Shown one piece after another: positions 35,543 to 43,678 of a DNA stretch of 64,000 nucleotides. Source of the DNA: Bacillaceae bacterium IKA-2 (lineage in GTDB: Bacteria > Bacillota > Bacilli > Bacillales > Anaerobacillaceae); contig CP134492.1 in assembly GCA_031761875.1 (NCBI GenBank), positions 2,976,001-3,040,000 on the forward strand, given 5' to 3'. Each line of letters opens with the position of its first letter. The stretch's first letter is position 1. Both the position numbers and the translations under genes were made by a program. The notes beneath the pieces are model-generated. The model had not been told where the DNA came from. It ran no database searches and saw nothing but the letters and a program-made list of their open reading frames with translations.

Positions 35543-35586
35543 AGTACCTTACTAGTGTTACATTACTGGTAGGGTACCTTTTTTGC
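35543..35586 (+). terminator. Second hairpin terminator
   Basis: A long imperfect stem (GTACCTTACTAGT with ACTGGTAGGGTAC) followed by CTTTTTT. No gene lies between it and the previous terminator, so it may protect the repeat region downstream from read-through. Confidence 0.65.
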
Positions 35587-35589
35587 GTT

Positions 35590-35900
35590 ACAGGACTTCC
35601 ATATAGGGCTTCCTAATAGGAGTGGTATACAGCTTATACAGGCTAGTATAGGCGTTTCCATACAGGGCTTATATACAGGCTTATATATGGGCTTTATATA
35701 GGTGCTTTATTAACTGCATATTCTCGCTATTAACTGGCTTAATAGGCTTAATAATAGGCTTTATATATGCGTTTAATTGGCTAAATAAACTGCGTATTCC
35801 CTTTGGCTTCCCTTTAGCCTTTATTTGCTTGGATTAATTGGATTAATTAATTGGATTAAATGAGTGAGTTAAACGAGTGAATAAACTAAATGGATTGAAT
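35590..35900. repeat. AT-rich region with short degenerate repeats (iteron-like)
   Basis: Words such as GGCTTATATA, GGCTTTATATAGG, GGCTTAATA and GCTTTATATATGCG recur many times between 35600 and 35790. They are followed by ATTGGATTAATT-type repeats and GAGTGA(G)TTAAACGAGTGAATAAA at 35830-35885. There is no open frame. The composition and spacing resemble iterons or an AT-rich unwinding region next to a replication origin; it could also be a slippage-prone spacer. Confidence 0.55.
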
Positions 35901-36109
35901 TAATAAAAAGGCTTGACTTATTTAGGGGGGTATGCATGGGTAGGCATGGGGGGAATACTCGGTAAACAACCTGTTGACCATTTTTTTATTATTTTTTTAA
36001 AAGTGGCTTCCAGTAGTGACGTGGCTGCTAGTAATCCCTTTGTCTGAAATTGTACCACTATCCGTTATCAATGTGTAAGACAAACTAACAGTAAGGGTGA
36101 TGATATATT

Positions 36110-36493
36110 ATGAGTGATTTAAAGGTATTAGGCTTATTAGCAGAGGTTTCGGTTGAAAAGTATCGTAAAATGTTTAAAGGGTTCGAGGAAGCTTCTTTGG
36201 TAATATACGATGGAATGAGGTATGTTATGGTCGAGACAATGGATGCTGAAACTTTATTTGACTCACGCTATTTAATATCCGATGAGGGGGTAATTAGTCA
36301 CAAAGAGTGCATTTATTTTGGTGAATTATTTCCGATTGAAGCATTTGATTCAGATTCTAATTCAGAAGATGGTAAATTTTGTTTTTCTAGTGAAGCATGC
36401 GTTGAAATGGATAAAGAAATAAATGAAGAGATTTTAAGTCAAATAGAAGACGTTATAAGGCATAAGGTCACTGAACAAAATTATATGAAATAG
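36110..36493 (+). CDS. Hypothetical acidic protein, 127 residues
   Basis: AAGGGTGATGATATATT precedes the ATG. The protein is acidic and soluble; no motif recognised. It is a monocistronic gene with its own terminator at 36537, within the element. Confidence 0.55.
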   Translation: MSDLKVLGLLAEVSVEKYRKMFKGFEEASLVIYDGMRYVMVETMDAETLFDSRYLISDEGVISHKECIYFGELFPIEAFDSDSNSEDGKFCFSSEACVEMDKEINEEILSQIEDVIRHKVTEQNYMK

Positions 36494-36536
36494 GATTGGC
36501 AATTAAACAAGTTCTCAATAACTAAATGCATTACAT

Positions 36537-36570
36537 TACCAGCTGATTAACCTCAGCTGGTATTTTTATT
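36537..36570 (+). terminator. Intrinsic terminator
   Basis: TACCAGCTGA pairs with TCAGCTGGTA and ends in TTTTTATT. Confidence 0.8.
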
Positions 36571-36613
36571 ATGGTCATGTGAGAATAGCACAAGTAACAG
36601 TAGCGAATACAAG

Positions 36614-37021
36614 TTATGTCCATCTGTATTCATTAACCTTTATATCTAAAGAATGCTGGATAGCTTTTCCTTTATCTGTTGCTGAACAATCAATAAACTT
36701 AATAATGTGATTTCCTTTAGATACAGTATCAACGAGTAAGTTTCCGATATCTCTGTTAACCCACTTCTTTCTGCCTGTTTCCATATATCTAAAACCAACA
36801 TTAGCTTGAAGATAAAGATTAATAGTGCAAGGTTCTTTAAGTTTCTCAATAGCTAGAATTGAAGCAATCATAATTGACCTGTAATGGGTACTACCTAATG
36901 TGCAAAAGTACATTTCAGATGTTCTATTGTAATACTGTAAAAAAGCGATTGCATGACCGCCTAGATTAGACTTTTGATATTGCTTTATGCATATGTTTAC
37001 TGTCTTTTGTTCCTTTAACAT
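36614..37021 (-). CDS. RNase H-fold protein, apparently lacking catalytic residues
   Basis: The 135-residue product (ATG at 37021, AGGGGG upstream) follows RNase HI topology. AIAFLQYYN..YFCTLG stands for the first hairpin, HYRSIMIASILAIEKLKEPC for the helix normally reading N-R-x-E-L-x-A-x-x-x-A-L, and TINLYLQANVGFRYM for the strand normally ending T-D-S. The E of R-x-E-L and the D of T-D-S appear replaced (Ile and Gln). W-V-N and a late NHIIKFID strand follow in order. It therefore may bind RNA/DNA without cutting, or be decayed. The longer ORF start lacks a good ribosome binding site. Confidence 0.5.
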   Translation of the reverse strand: MLKEQKTVNICIKQYQKSNLGGHAIAFLQYYNRTSEMYFCTLGSTHYRSIMIASILAIEKLKEPCTINLYLQANVGFRYMETGRKKWVNRDIGNLLVDTVSKGNHIIKFIDCSATDKGKAIQHSLDIKVNEYRWT

Positions 37022-37152
37022 ATCATAATTCCCCCTATAGGATAAATTATAGGGTTCTACGCTAATTGCGTACAACTTATTTAGAGTAGGTTGATATGAT
37101 ATAGACCATCTTGATTACCTTAAAAATTAAGGTATGAATAGTCAACACTAAA

Positions 37153-37352
37153 CTAGACAACTTTATTAAGGTGTTCAACTTTAAACTCAATTGGGCTTAA
37201 ATAGCCAAGTTTCCCGTGAATGCGAAGGTAGTTAAACCAGTGGACGTAGTCATATAATTCCCTTGTCAAATCTTCTAGACTGTCATAATGCCTACCTTTG
37301 ACAAACTCTGTCTTAATGATTTTAAAGGTAGCTTCTGCAACTGCATTATTTT
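37153..37352 (-). pseudogene. IS3-family transposase (OrfB), C-terminal remnant
   Basis: On the minus strand the frame encodes NAVAEATFKIIKTEFVKG, then YDSLEDLTRELYDYVHWFNY, then LGYLSPIEF and a stop. These are the last 65 or so residues of an IS3/IS150-type transposase including the region just after the final catalytic Glu. The upstream part is missing and the frame breaks near 37352, so it is a truncated relic. Confidence 0.85.
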
Positions 37353-37798
37353 ATGGGAACCCTTCCAAACCACACAAACTGTGTACCATATATTCATACT
37401 AAATTTTATAGTTTTGGTGTCGTAAAACCATGACAACGTTTATAAGTAGGGGTGCGGTGTTCAGCGTTAAAATATATAAGTTAGCGTAAAATTATGACAC
37501 ATTTTACTTTACTATGCGAAAGTGGAACACGTGACCTAGACGTTCCAACACAGTCCATAGATAGATGCACAACTAATGAAAACACTAGAAAGGTCACGTG
37601 GAATAATCGCTAAAATGTTAATGCGAACTTTTCCCTTCGAGGTCGTCATTGTTAATTGTACGATAAGTCACTAGTTCTTTTACTTTAAAGTGGGGAATTG
37701 GTGAAGCACGTTTTTATTAGCTTTATTTCATCTTAATTAATAGGGTGCATATGACAAATTTTATTTCTGTTTCTTCATAGTGAAAGCAATGGAAATAA
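37353..37798. other. Non-coding stretch with an inverted repeat
   Basis: CACGTGACCT (37528-37537) and AGGTCACGTG (37591-37600) form a 10-bp inverted repeat separated by 53 bases. I see no gene; the stretch may hold more IS debris or the ends of a lost element. Confidence 0.45.
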
Positions 37799-38899
37799 CT
37801 ATAAATGTTCTACTAATCTATTATTTACAAATTCTTCAGAAAGTTCTTCATTATAATTAAAGTAAACTAATTTTATTCCATGTTTTTGACAGAGGTCTTT
37901 CTTTTTATTATCACGTTCTTTTGTCTTTTTTAAAGCTGGTTTACCACCCCAATGCTTAATAGGTTTAAAATGCTGAATACCTTGATATTCTATACCTATA
38001 TTAAATTCTTCAATGAAAATATCTAACTCTAGGTAATCTAAAATTTTTGGTCTATAATGGCGTTTTAAAGTCATTTGTGGAAACAACCGTTCAACTATAT
38101 TATATAGAATGGTTTCACTTGTCCAAGCTTCACCAATTTTTTTATGGTCAAACCTTAAACGTACTTCATTCTCTATAATTGTATTTATTTTTCTGTGTCT
38201 TTTATCAACGATTTTACTAACTTCATAAGCCCATATATGTTCAAAATCATTACTGCTAATAGTTTTATTGGTACCTTCTATATGTGAGTCATCTAATTCG
38301 TTTAAAACTTGATTTATTTCATCATCACTATATTTATTAAGACATTCTTTTTCTCTTACTTGTTCAAACAAATCACTATATTTAAAATCAAGTAATTCTA
38401 ATAACTCATCAGAAACTAAGTCTTTTTTATAATAAAATGAAGATGGAAGAACACCATTTTCATAATATTTCTTTTGGATGTACCATCCAAATTTTTGTTT
38501 AAATTTTCCGCCATACATAGGGTTACAAAATCTAATTGAAGGAATAGCTTTATTACATTCATGACAAAGCTTATCTTCAAATGGTATGTAATTTATAATT
38601 TTTTCATTTTCGGGAACTTTATCTTTTATTAGTTTCCTAACAAGTTCTGTAGGAAAGTCTTTAGTACTTAGCACGTAATAGCTTTCGATATTCTTTTCTT
38701 TAAAGTCAAGAAAGTTTTTACCACGCAATCTCAAATATATATCATTTTGATAAAGTCTTAGGCTTATATAATTTTTCACAGCTTCTTTCATACATGAACA
38801 GAAAATATATTCAGACTTTTCATTTTGCTTAAAAACTACAAAGGCACCTAGAGGATATTGTACTATTGGAAACGGTAAATTCTCTTTTATGATAGGCAA
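37799..38899 (-). CDS. Zinc-ribbon protein with a C-terminal PD-(D/E)XK-like nuclease domain
   Basis: The 366-residue product starts with TTG after AGGAGG. A CHECNKAIPSIRFC cluster near 112-125 suggests a zinc ribbon. The C-terminal 90 residues show LDYLELDIFIEEFNIGIEYQG: an Asp followed nine or so residues later by E-Y-Q-G at 304, then RDNKKKDLCQKHGIKLVYF. This D..E-x-Q plus R-D-x-x-K arrangement is that of PD-(D/E)XK and Vsr-like nucleases. It is a stand-alone cargo gene with no methylase beside it, so it could be a defence nuclease, a homing enzyme or a modification-dependent endonuclease. Confidence 0.65.
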   Translation of the reverse strand: MPIIKENLPFPIVQYPLGAFVVFKQNEKSEYIFCSCMKEAVKNYISLRLYQNDIYLRLRGKNFLDFKEKNIESYYVLSTKDFPTELVRKLIKDKVPENEKIINYIPFEDKLCHECNKAIPSIRFCNPMYGGKFKQKFGWYIQKKYYENGVLPSSFYYKKDLVSDELLELLDFKYSDLFEQVREKECLNKYSDDEINQVLNELDDSHIEGTNKTISSNDFEHIWAYEVSKIVDKRHRKINTIIENEVRLRFDHKKIGEAWTSETILYNIVERLFPQMTLKRHYRPKILDYLELDIFIEEFNIGIEYQGIQHFKPIKHWGGKPALKKTKERDNKKKDLCQKHGIKLVYFNYNEELSEEFVNNRLVEHL

Positions 38900-39166
38900 G
38901 TTCTTTACCTCCTAAATGAATGAATATTTTTCAATACAAATAATTTATGGAGTGTTCCCCCCCAAGAAATGAAATAATTACCTAACTTTCATTTTAACAT
39001 CGATTGGAATATGTTAGTAGATTTTATTGTCGAATAATCGCAGGGTAGGTGAACTTCTAATAAAATTTGAAGTGAAAACTAATTTAATTTGAAGGTTTAT
39101 TAATATAAAAACCGCCCACGCTGGACGGTCTTATTTGCTTTTTGTTTCTGTTGTCGAATAGGTGGG
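38900..39166. other. Non-coding stretch upstream of the nuclease gene
   Basis: It contains ACCGCCCACGCTGGACGGT, an imperfect hairpin at 39109-39130, followed by a T-rich run; otherwise nothing recognisable. Confidence 0.4.
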
Positions 39167-39425
39167 CTAATCTTTAAACTGCATATCTATATTTATTTGG
39201 CTGCCTTCTCTAACGCAGACTACTTTATCAATAATACATTTTCAACGTTCTATTTTGCCTATCTACTGTTTGTGTATCTATGGTTGTTAAATTTTCTAAG
39301 AGACTTTCAATGTAGGCTACATCGTTATCAACATTATTACTAGCAATAGTTTCTGTTAGATGCAACTGCATTTTCTTTTTTTGTTGATTGAATGATTAAA
39401 AGCTTCACTTGCAACATTTATCATC
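39167..39425 (-). pseudogene. Large serine recombinase, C-terminal remnant
   Basis: In two frames the minus strand encodes NVASEAFNHSINKKRK, then NDVAYIESLLENLTTIDTQT, then IDKVVCVREGSQINIDMQFK and a stop. This order and the final V-C-V-R-E-G..I-x-x-x-F-K strand are those of the coiled-coil and end region of large serine recombinases found in Bacillus. At least two frame changes and the lack of any catalytic domain show that it is a relic. Confidence 0.55.
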
Positions 39426-39430
39426 AAACA

Positions 39431-39453
39431 AAAAAGTCCCCTATTAAGAGGAC
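39431..39453 (-). terminator. Terminator of the integrase gene
   Basis: GTCC and GGAC arms with a CT/AG extension, followed on the minus strand by a six-T run, ten bases after the integrase stop. Confidence 0.65.
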
Positions 39454-39462
39454 GTTTATTCT

Positions 39463-40500
39463 TTATAGTAATATCTTTCGTTCTTTACTTAACTTCCCTT
39501 TTAGTATATTTAATGGTGAGTAGCGGTCATGTTGATTTTTCAATGCTTTATTTGAAAGATGAGTATAACGCAATACCATACGTATATCTTTATGTCCTAA
39601 TATCATCTGTAAGTGCCTAATATCGCCACCTGCTTCAAGGAAAATGGTAGCACCAGTATGCCTAAATAAGTGGGGATGAACCCGTTTTGTAATACCAGCC
39701 TTTACAACGAATTGTTTTAAACGTTTTCTGAAATGGTTTGCTTCCATTGGTTCTCCATAGTTTGCTAAAAAAATATAATCAGTTTCAAATTCTTCATTCT
39801 CGTCTATCAGTTCAGTCAACAGTTTCACTGTACTTTTTTGAATAGGTATTATCCTTGTCCTTCTACTCTTTGAGGTTTCAGAACGAATAGTTATTACACC
39901 ACTTTCCGCATCAATATCCGATGCCTTTAGTGATAGTGCTTCATTAATTCTTAAGAAACTGTCTAGTAGGACGTTCATTAATACGTAATCTCTAAAGTCG
40001 GTATATCTACGTAGATTAGGTGCATTTAGTAATCTCTGAAGTTCATCCAAAGTTAGGACAATTATTGCTTCATCATTCTCTTCTACCTTCTTCACTAATT
40101 GTAAAGGGTTACTATCTACAATACTTTCGTCACAAAGGAATTTGAAAAATGTTCTTAGTGTTTTTAAACGAGTATTCACAGTGACTGGTGATAATCCAAT
40201 TGTCTTTTCTTTATCGTTTTTAAATGCATGACCATCAAATCTAACTTTCTCTTTAAGCATAAAGACAATGTAGTTTCTCATGATTTCAGAAGTCATTTTG
40301 TTAAAGATTTTTTCAATACCTTTAGAGTCAAGATATTCAATGAAATAACTGTAATTTTCATGGTAGCTTTTTATAGTTTTAACCGTTCTACCTTCAGCGG
40401 TTTTTGCTATTATAAATTTCTCAAATAAGTAATCCAGTGAATGCGACTTTCCAACTAATTTCCTTTCAGTTTTAACTCGTTTACCTAATCTTTCAGCCAT
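39463..40500 (-). CDS. int: Tyrosine integrase of the tRNA-Val element
   Basis: The 345-residue enzyme has the N-terminal SAM-like core-binding domain (about 25-130) and catalytic domain. That domain shows LLDSFLRINEALSL (Arg; the usual T-G-L-R reads S-F-L-R), ETSKSRRTRIIPI (Lys), HPHLFRHTGATIFL (H-x-x-R-H), LGHKDIRMVLRYTHL (His and Tyr). ATG at 40500 follows AAAGGGG; the upstream ATG does not. It lies 173 bp from the intact tRNA-Val gene, the standard place for an integrase that recombines the tRNA 3' end. It would insert and excise the 19.7 kb element. Confidence 0.9.
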   Translation of the reverse strand: MAERLGKRVKTERKLVGKSHSLDYLFEKFIIAKTAEGRTVKTIKSYHENYSYFIEYLDSKGIEKIFNKMTSEIMRNYIVFMLKEKVRFDGHAFKNDKEKTIGLSPVTVNTRLKTLRTFFKFLCDESIVDSNPLQLVKKVEENDEAIIVLTLDELQRLLNAPNLRRYTDFRDYVLMNVLLDSFLRINEALSLKASDIDAESGVITIRSETSKSRRTRIIPIQKSTVKLLTELIDENEEFETDYIFLANYGEPMEANHFRKRLKQFVVKAGITKRVHPHLFRHTGATIFLEAGGDIRHLQMILGHKDIRMVLRYTHLSNKALKNQHDRYSPLNILKGKLSKERKILL

Positions 40501-40672
40501 AAAAAAATCCCCTTTCAATTTGTAATTGAAAAGGAATTTGCATGTAACCACCGTGTATTTATAGGCGACACCCTGATAATTATAGCACCGCCACCATGTA
40601 CTTTAATATACGTATAGTCCACTGTTTATCAACCTAGCAATAACGTTGATTTAACGCCATTCAGTATTCATA

Positions 40673-40722
40673 ATGACCCGTGGGGGGCTCGAACCCTCGA
40701 CCTCCACCCTGTCAAGGTGGCG
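40673..40722 (-). other. Right attachment site within tRNA-Val
   Basis: Identical over 50 bases to the left copy at 20943-20992. Here the sequence continues into the 5' half of the tRNA, so this side holds the intact gene restored by integration. Confidence 0.9.
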
Positions 40723-40746
40723 CTCTCCCAGCTGAGCTAACGGATC
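40674..40746 (-). tRNA. tRNA-Val (anticodon GAC)
   Basis: The 73-base gene folds fully. The acceptor arm GATCCGT pairs with ACGGGTC, the D arm contains AGCTCAGCTGGGAGAGC, and the anticodon arm CCACC-TTGACAG-GGTGG gives GAC in the loop. The variable loop is AGGTC and the T arm is GAGGG-TTCGAGC-CCCCC with one wobble. CCA is not encoded. It reads GUC valine codons. The gene now lacks its native terminator, which is beyond the left end of the integrated element at 20902-20927. Confidence 0.95.
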
Positions 40747-40979
40747 TAATTTTTCCGACAAACTTATAATATCCTTTTTAATATCGCTTTGTCAATATAA
40801 TTGTTAGTTGAATCCAAATCATCTATCATATTGAGTGAGACCATTACCACTTCAACGCTCGCTAAAGGAGAATTTCATTCATTAATAGACTCTGCTGATA
40901 TTTAGTTTTGCTTAGATATTTAATGATGCAGAATAGGAGTAGCCCTATTCTTTTAGACTACTCCTAATTCTAATCCAAC

Positions 40980-41537
40980 TTAACCAATTCGATCTTCTTC
41001 TTCTCGTCTATTTATTTCATCTTCACGAACTTGTTCTTCCTCGTCGCGGATCCGATGAGCAAGCCGGCTTGAGGCGTTTGCAGCAATACTACAGATTAAA
41101 TCATCTAAAAACGTGTGGATATGATCGGGATCTTCGTCTAATTTTTTAATAATTCCAGTCTTTACTTTATCCAAATATCCAAATGTTGTTACAGCAATAC
41201 TTCCGTAACCAAAAACGCTGCCAAGAGCAATTGTTTCATCAACTCCAAAAAGTCCTTCATCAGTTTCCACGATTGATTGTAGCGGTTCAGAAAGTTTCCC
41301 TTGTTCTGCTAATTTATCTAACTCAACACCTACTAATATAGCATGTTGGATTTCTCGCTTTTCCAAAACAGCGTCAATACTTTTAAGACAATCGTCTAGT
41401 TTTAGCGATGGAGTATATTTTACTTGCATTTCATGGACAATTTTAGCTATATCAATTAGTTCGACACCACGCTCTTTTAATAAATCTCTCGCTGCTTTTG
41501 CAACAATGTTGCCCTCTATAGGTTCTCTATTTTTCAT
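40980..41537 (-). CDS. yutG: YutG-like protein (phosphatidylglycerophosphatase A family)
   Basis: The protein has the COG1267/PgpA-like layout known from B. subtilis YutG: KAARDLLKERGVELIDIAKIVHEMQ near the start, GSVFGYGSIAVTTFGYLDK in the middle and DDLICSIAANASSRLAHRI near the end. The family is annotated as dephosphorylating phosphatidylglycerophosphate, but the YutG branch is uncharacterised in my knowledge. I prefer ATG at 41537, with GAGGAG eleven bases before, over a GTG 63 bases earlier; this gives 185 residues. Confidence 0.75.
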   Translation of the reverse strand: MKNREPIEGNIVAKAARDLLKERGVELIDIAKIVHEMQVKYTPSLKLDDCLKSIDAVLEKREIQHAILVGVELDKLAEQGKLSEPLQSIVETDEGLFGVDETIALGSVFGYGSIAVTTFGYLDKVKTGIIKKLDEDPDHIHTFLDDLICSIAANASSRLAHRIRDEEEQVREDEINRREEEDRIG

Positions 41538-41762
41538 ATATGATTGCACTCCTCTGCTGAAATTTCTAAGTTCGCTCTTTATTTTATCATGAGTATACAC
41601 TTTTTTTATACCTTTCTATATATATATATTCATAGAGGCAGTTTGCAGTCACAATTCTAGACTCGTTACATTGTCATTTGACTTTATATTTCGTTTTTGA
41701 AAAGTAAAATGTTATATTATAAATATAGGTAACAATGAGGTGTATTGATAAGGAGGTTTCAA

Positions 41763-42485
41763 TTGAGTTTTGAAGGAAATATAATTGACGCTACAATAAA
41801 TAGCCGTTTTTTGCAAGAAGAAATTACCATGAAAATTTATTTACCAGAAAACTATTCACAGCTTTATACTTACCAGCTCCTTATCGCTCAGGATGGTGAT
41901 GATTACTGGAAAAAAGGCAAACTGCCATCTTTAGCAAGTCAACTTCTTGAAGAGAAAGCAATTAACAACCTCATTATTGTCATGATTCCTTACCAGAACA
42001 TTGAAGACCGTAATCAAAAGTATCATCCTAATGGTTCAAAAAATAATCAGTATATCCGCTTTTTGGCAGAAGAATTAGTAGCATATTTAGAAGCAAAATT
42101 CCATACCTTTGAACTCGCTTCTGGGAGGACGTTACTCGGCGATTCTCTTGCAGGAACTGTATCTCTACACGCGGCTTTCCAATATCCTTACACATTCGGT
42201 CAAGTTATCGCGCAATCGCCATATATCCATGATGATACGATGAAGCAGTTAGAGTTATTTGAAAAAACGGAACAACTTCGCCTTTACCACGTTATTGGTG
42301 ACAAAGAAACGCAAGTAGAAACTAGTAAGGGTAAAAACAAAGATTTTCTATCGTCAAACCGAGAGTTTCATAAGTTGTCTCAAGAAAAAGGAATCGACGT
42401 CTTCTATGACGAATTTAATGGAGAACACACATGGGCTTATTGGCAAAAAGATCTTAAACGTGCTCTTACCTTAATGCTTTCATAA
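41763..42485 (+). CDS. yjcH: Putative esterase, YjcH-like
   Basis: The 240-residue product belongs to the esterase D / enterochelin-esterase-like alpha/beta hydrolase group. GDSLAGTVS near residue 125 is the nucleophile elbow with Ser in G-x-S-x-x-G, and a late GEHTWAYW carries the catalytic His. TTG at 41763 is selected because AAGGAGG lies six bases before it. In B. subtilis yjcH precedes yjcG and yjcF, the same order as here. Confidence 0.85.
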   Translation: MSFEGNIIDATINSRFLQEEITMKIYLPENYSQLYTYQLLIAQDGDDYWKKGKLPSLASQLLEEKAINNLIIVMIPYQNIEDRNQKYHPNGSKNNQYIRFLAEELVAYLEAKFHTFELASGRTLLGDSLAGTVSLHAAFQYPYTFGQVIAQSPYIHDDTMKQLELFEKTEQLRLYHVIGDKETQVETSKGKNKDFLSSNREFHKLSQEKGIDVFYDEFNGEHTWAYWQKDLKRALTLMLS

Positions 42486-42603
42486 CAATGAATGATTTTC
42501 ATAATTGAAATTGGCTCTCACTAGGTATTACCCTAATGGCGATTAATCCGTATTATGAAATTCATTACATTAATAAGAAAATAGAACTTAGGAGGGATTT
42601 ATT

Positions 42604-43113
42604 TTGAAATATGGAATAGCTATTTTTCCATCAAAAGAATTACAAGATAAGGCCAATGCATTGCGTAAACGTTATGACTCTCATTACGGTCTAATTTCAC
42701 CTCACATTACTTTAAAAGAGACATTTAGGCTTAATCAATTAGAGTTACAACCGGTTGTAGATCAACTGAGGGAAATCGCAAAAGAAATAAAGCCATTTTC
42801 ATTAACCGTTTATAAATATAGCTCTTTTAGCCCGATCAGTAACTCAATTTACCTAGGGGTTCAAGAAAATGAAGAGCTCTTGAAACTTCAGAAAAAGTTA
42901 AATAATGATACGTTGGCACAAAAAGAGCCATATCAATTTGTTCCACATATTACAATTGGCCAAGATTTAAATGATGACGAGTTTCATGATATATTAGGAA
43001 GATTGAAAATGAAGGATATCCACCATGAAGAGGTTTGTGATCGTTTCCAACTTCTTTATGAACTAGACAATGGTTCCTGGACTGTTTATGAGACGTTTGT
43101 ATTGGGAAAGTGA
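42604..43113 (+). CDS. yjcG: 2',5' RNA ligase-like phosphoesterase YjcG
   Basis: The 169-residue product has the two H-x-T-x motifs of the 2H phosphoesterase superfamily: HITL near residue 34 and HITIG near 115. TTG start with AGGAGG eight bases upstream. Family members act on cyclic phosphate ends of RNA or nucleotides; the substrate of YjcG is unknown to me. Its stop overlaps the start of yjcF by four bases, so the two are translationally coupled. Confidence 0.9.
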   Translation: MKYGIAIFPSKELQDKANALRKRYDSHYGLISPHITLKETFRLNQLELQPVVDQLREIAKEIKPFSLTVYKYSSFSPISNSIYLGVQENEELLKLQKKLNNDTLAQKEPYQFVPHITIGQDLNDDEFHDILGRLKMKDIHHEEVCDRFQLLYELDNGSWTVYETFVLGK

Positions 43114-43550
43114 GCAAAAAAATAATGAACATTGTCAAAGTTGAAAAAGAAACCCAATTAAAAGATGCTTTCGCTGTAAGAGTCAAAGTGTTTGTTGATG
43201 AACAAAAAGTACCACCTGAAGAAGAAATTGATCAGTTTGAAGATGCAGCCACCCATTTTGTCGTATATGATCATGGTAAACCAATTGGTGCAGGTCGTTT
43301 ACGTGAGCTTGACGGTTATGGAAAGCTCGAGCGAATTTGTATTGCTGCTGATTACCGTGAAAAAGGCATTGGAAAACTTATTATGGATGCGATTGAAGTA
43401 GAAGGCAAAAATCAAGGTTATCATGCCTTTAAACTTAACTCTCAAACTCAGGCAATCGGTTTCTACCGCAAGCTTGGCTATGAAGTATGTTCGGATGAAT
43501 TTCTAGATGCTGGGATACCTCATGTAACGATGAAAAAAACTGAAAACTAA
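43110..43550 (+). CDS. yjcF: GNAT family acetyltransferase YjcF
   Basis: The 146-residue acetyltransferase has the acetyl-CoA pyrophosphate loop in IAADYREKGIGKLIM (R-x-x-G-I/x-G) near 90, and the FYRKLGYEV segment typical of GNAT ends near 127. The first strand region AFAVRVKVFVDEQKVPPEEE is the typical YjcF/ElaA opening. GTG start overlaps the yjcG stop. The acetyl acceptor is unknown. Confidence 0.9.
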   Translation: MSKKIMNIVKVEKETQLKDAFAVRVKVFVDEQKVPPEEEIDQFEDAATHFVVYDHGKPIGAGRLRELDGYGKLERICIAADYREKGIGKLIMDAIEVEGKNQGYHAFKLNSQTQAIGFYRKLGYEVCSDEFLDAGIPHVTMKKTEN

Positions 43551-43678
43551 TCAAAGCAATGAGCTTAGGCTTATTGCTTTTTTTTTCTGATGTATGTTTC
43601 TCCTAAAAATTCCTAATAATAATAAGAAAAAAATCTTGATGGATGTTTTTCAGTTCTTTTTTTGAAAGGGTATTGCTC

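Larger units (their letters stand above)
20943..40722. mobile_element. 19.7 kb integrated element at tRNA-Val(GAC)
   Basis: The element is bounded by 50-bp direct repeats and carries its own tyrosine integrase at the right end, next to the intact tRNA. Cargo is mostly short, AT-rich genes of phage or plasmid character: a helicase-like P-loop protein, a minimal recombinase, overlapping small genes, a candidate nuclease. Nested in it are an IS21-type element split by a RIT element, plus IS3 and serine-recombinase remnants. No structural phage, portal, relaxase or coupling-protein genes are visible, so transfer would need a helper. I infer a satellite-type or genomic-island element. Confidence 0.85.

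Noticed and set aside
20943-40722. Prophage
   Set aside because: No capsid, tail, portal, terminase or lysis genes are recognisable.
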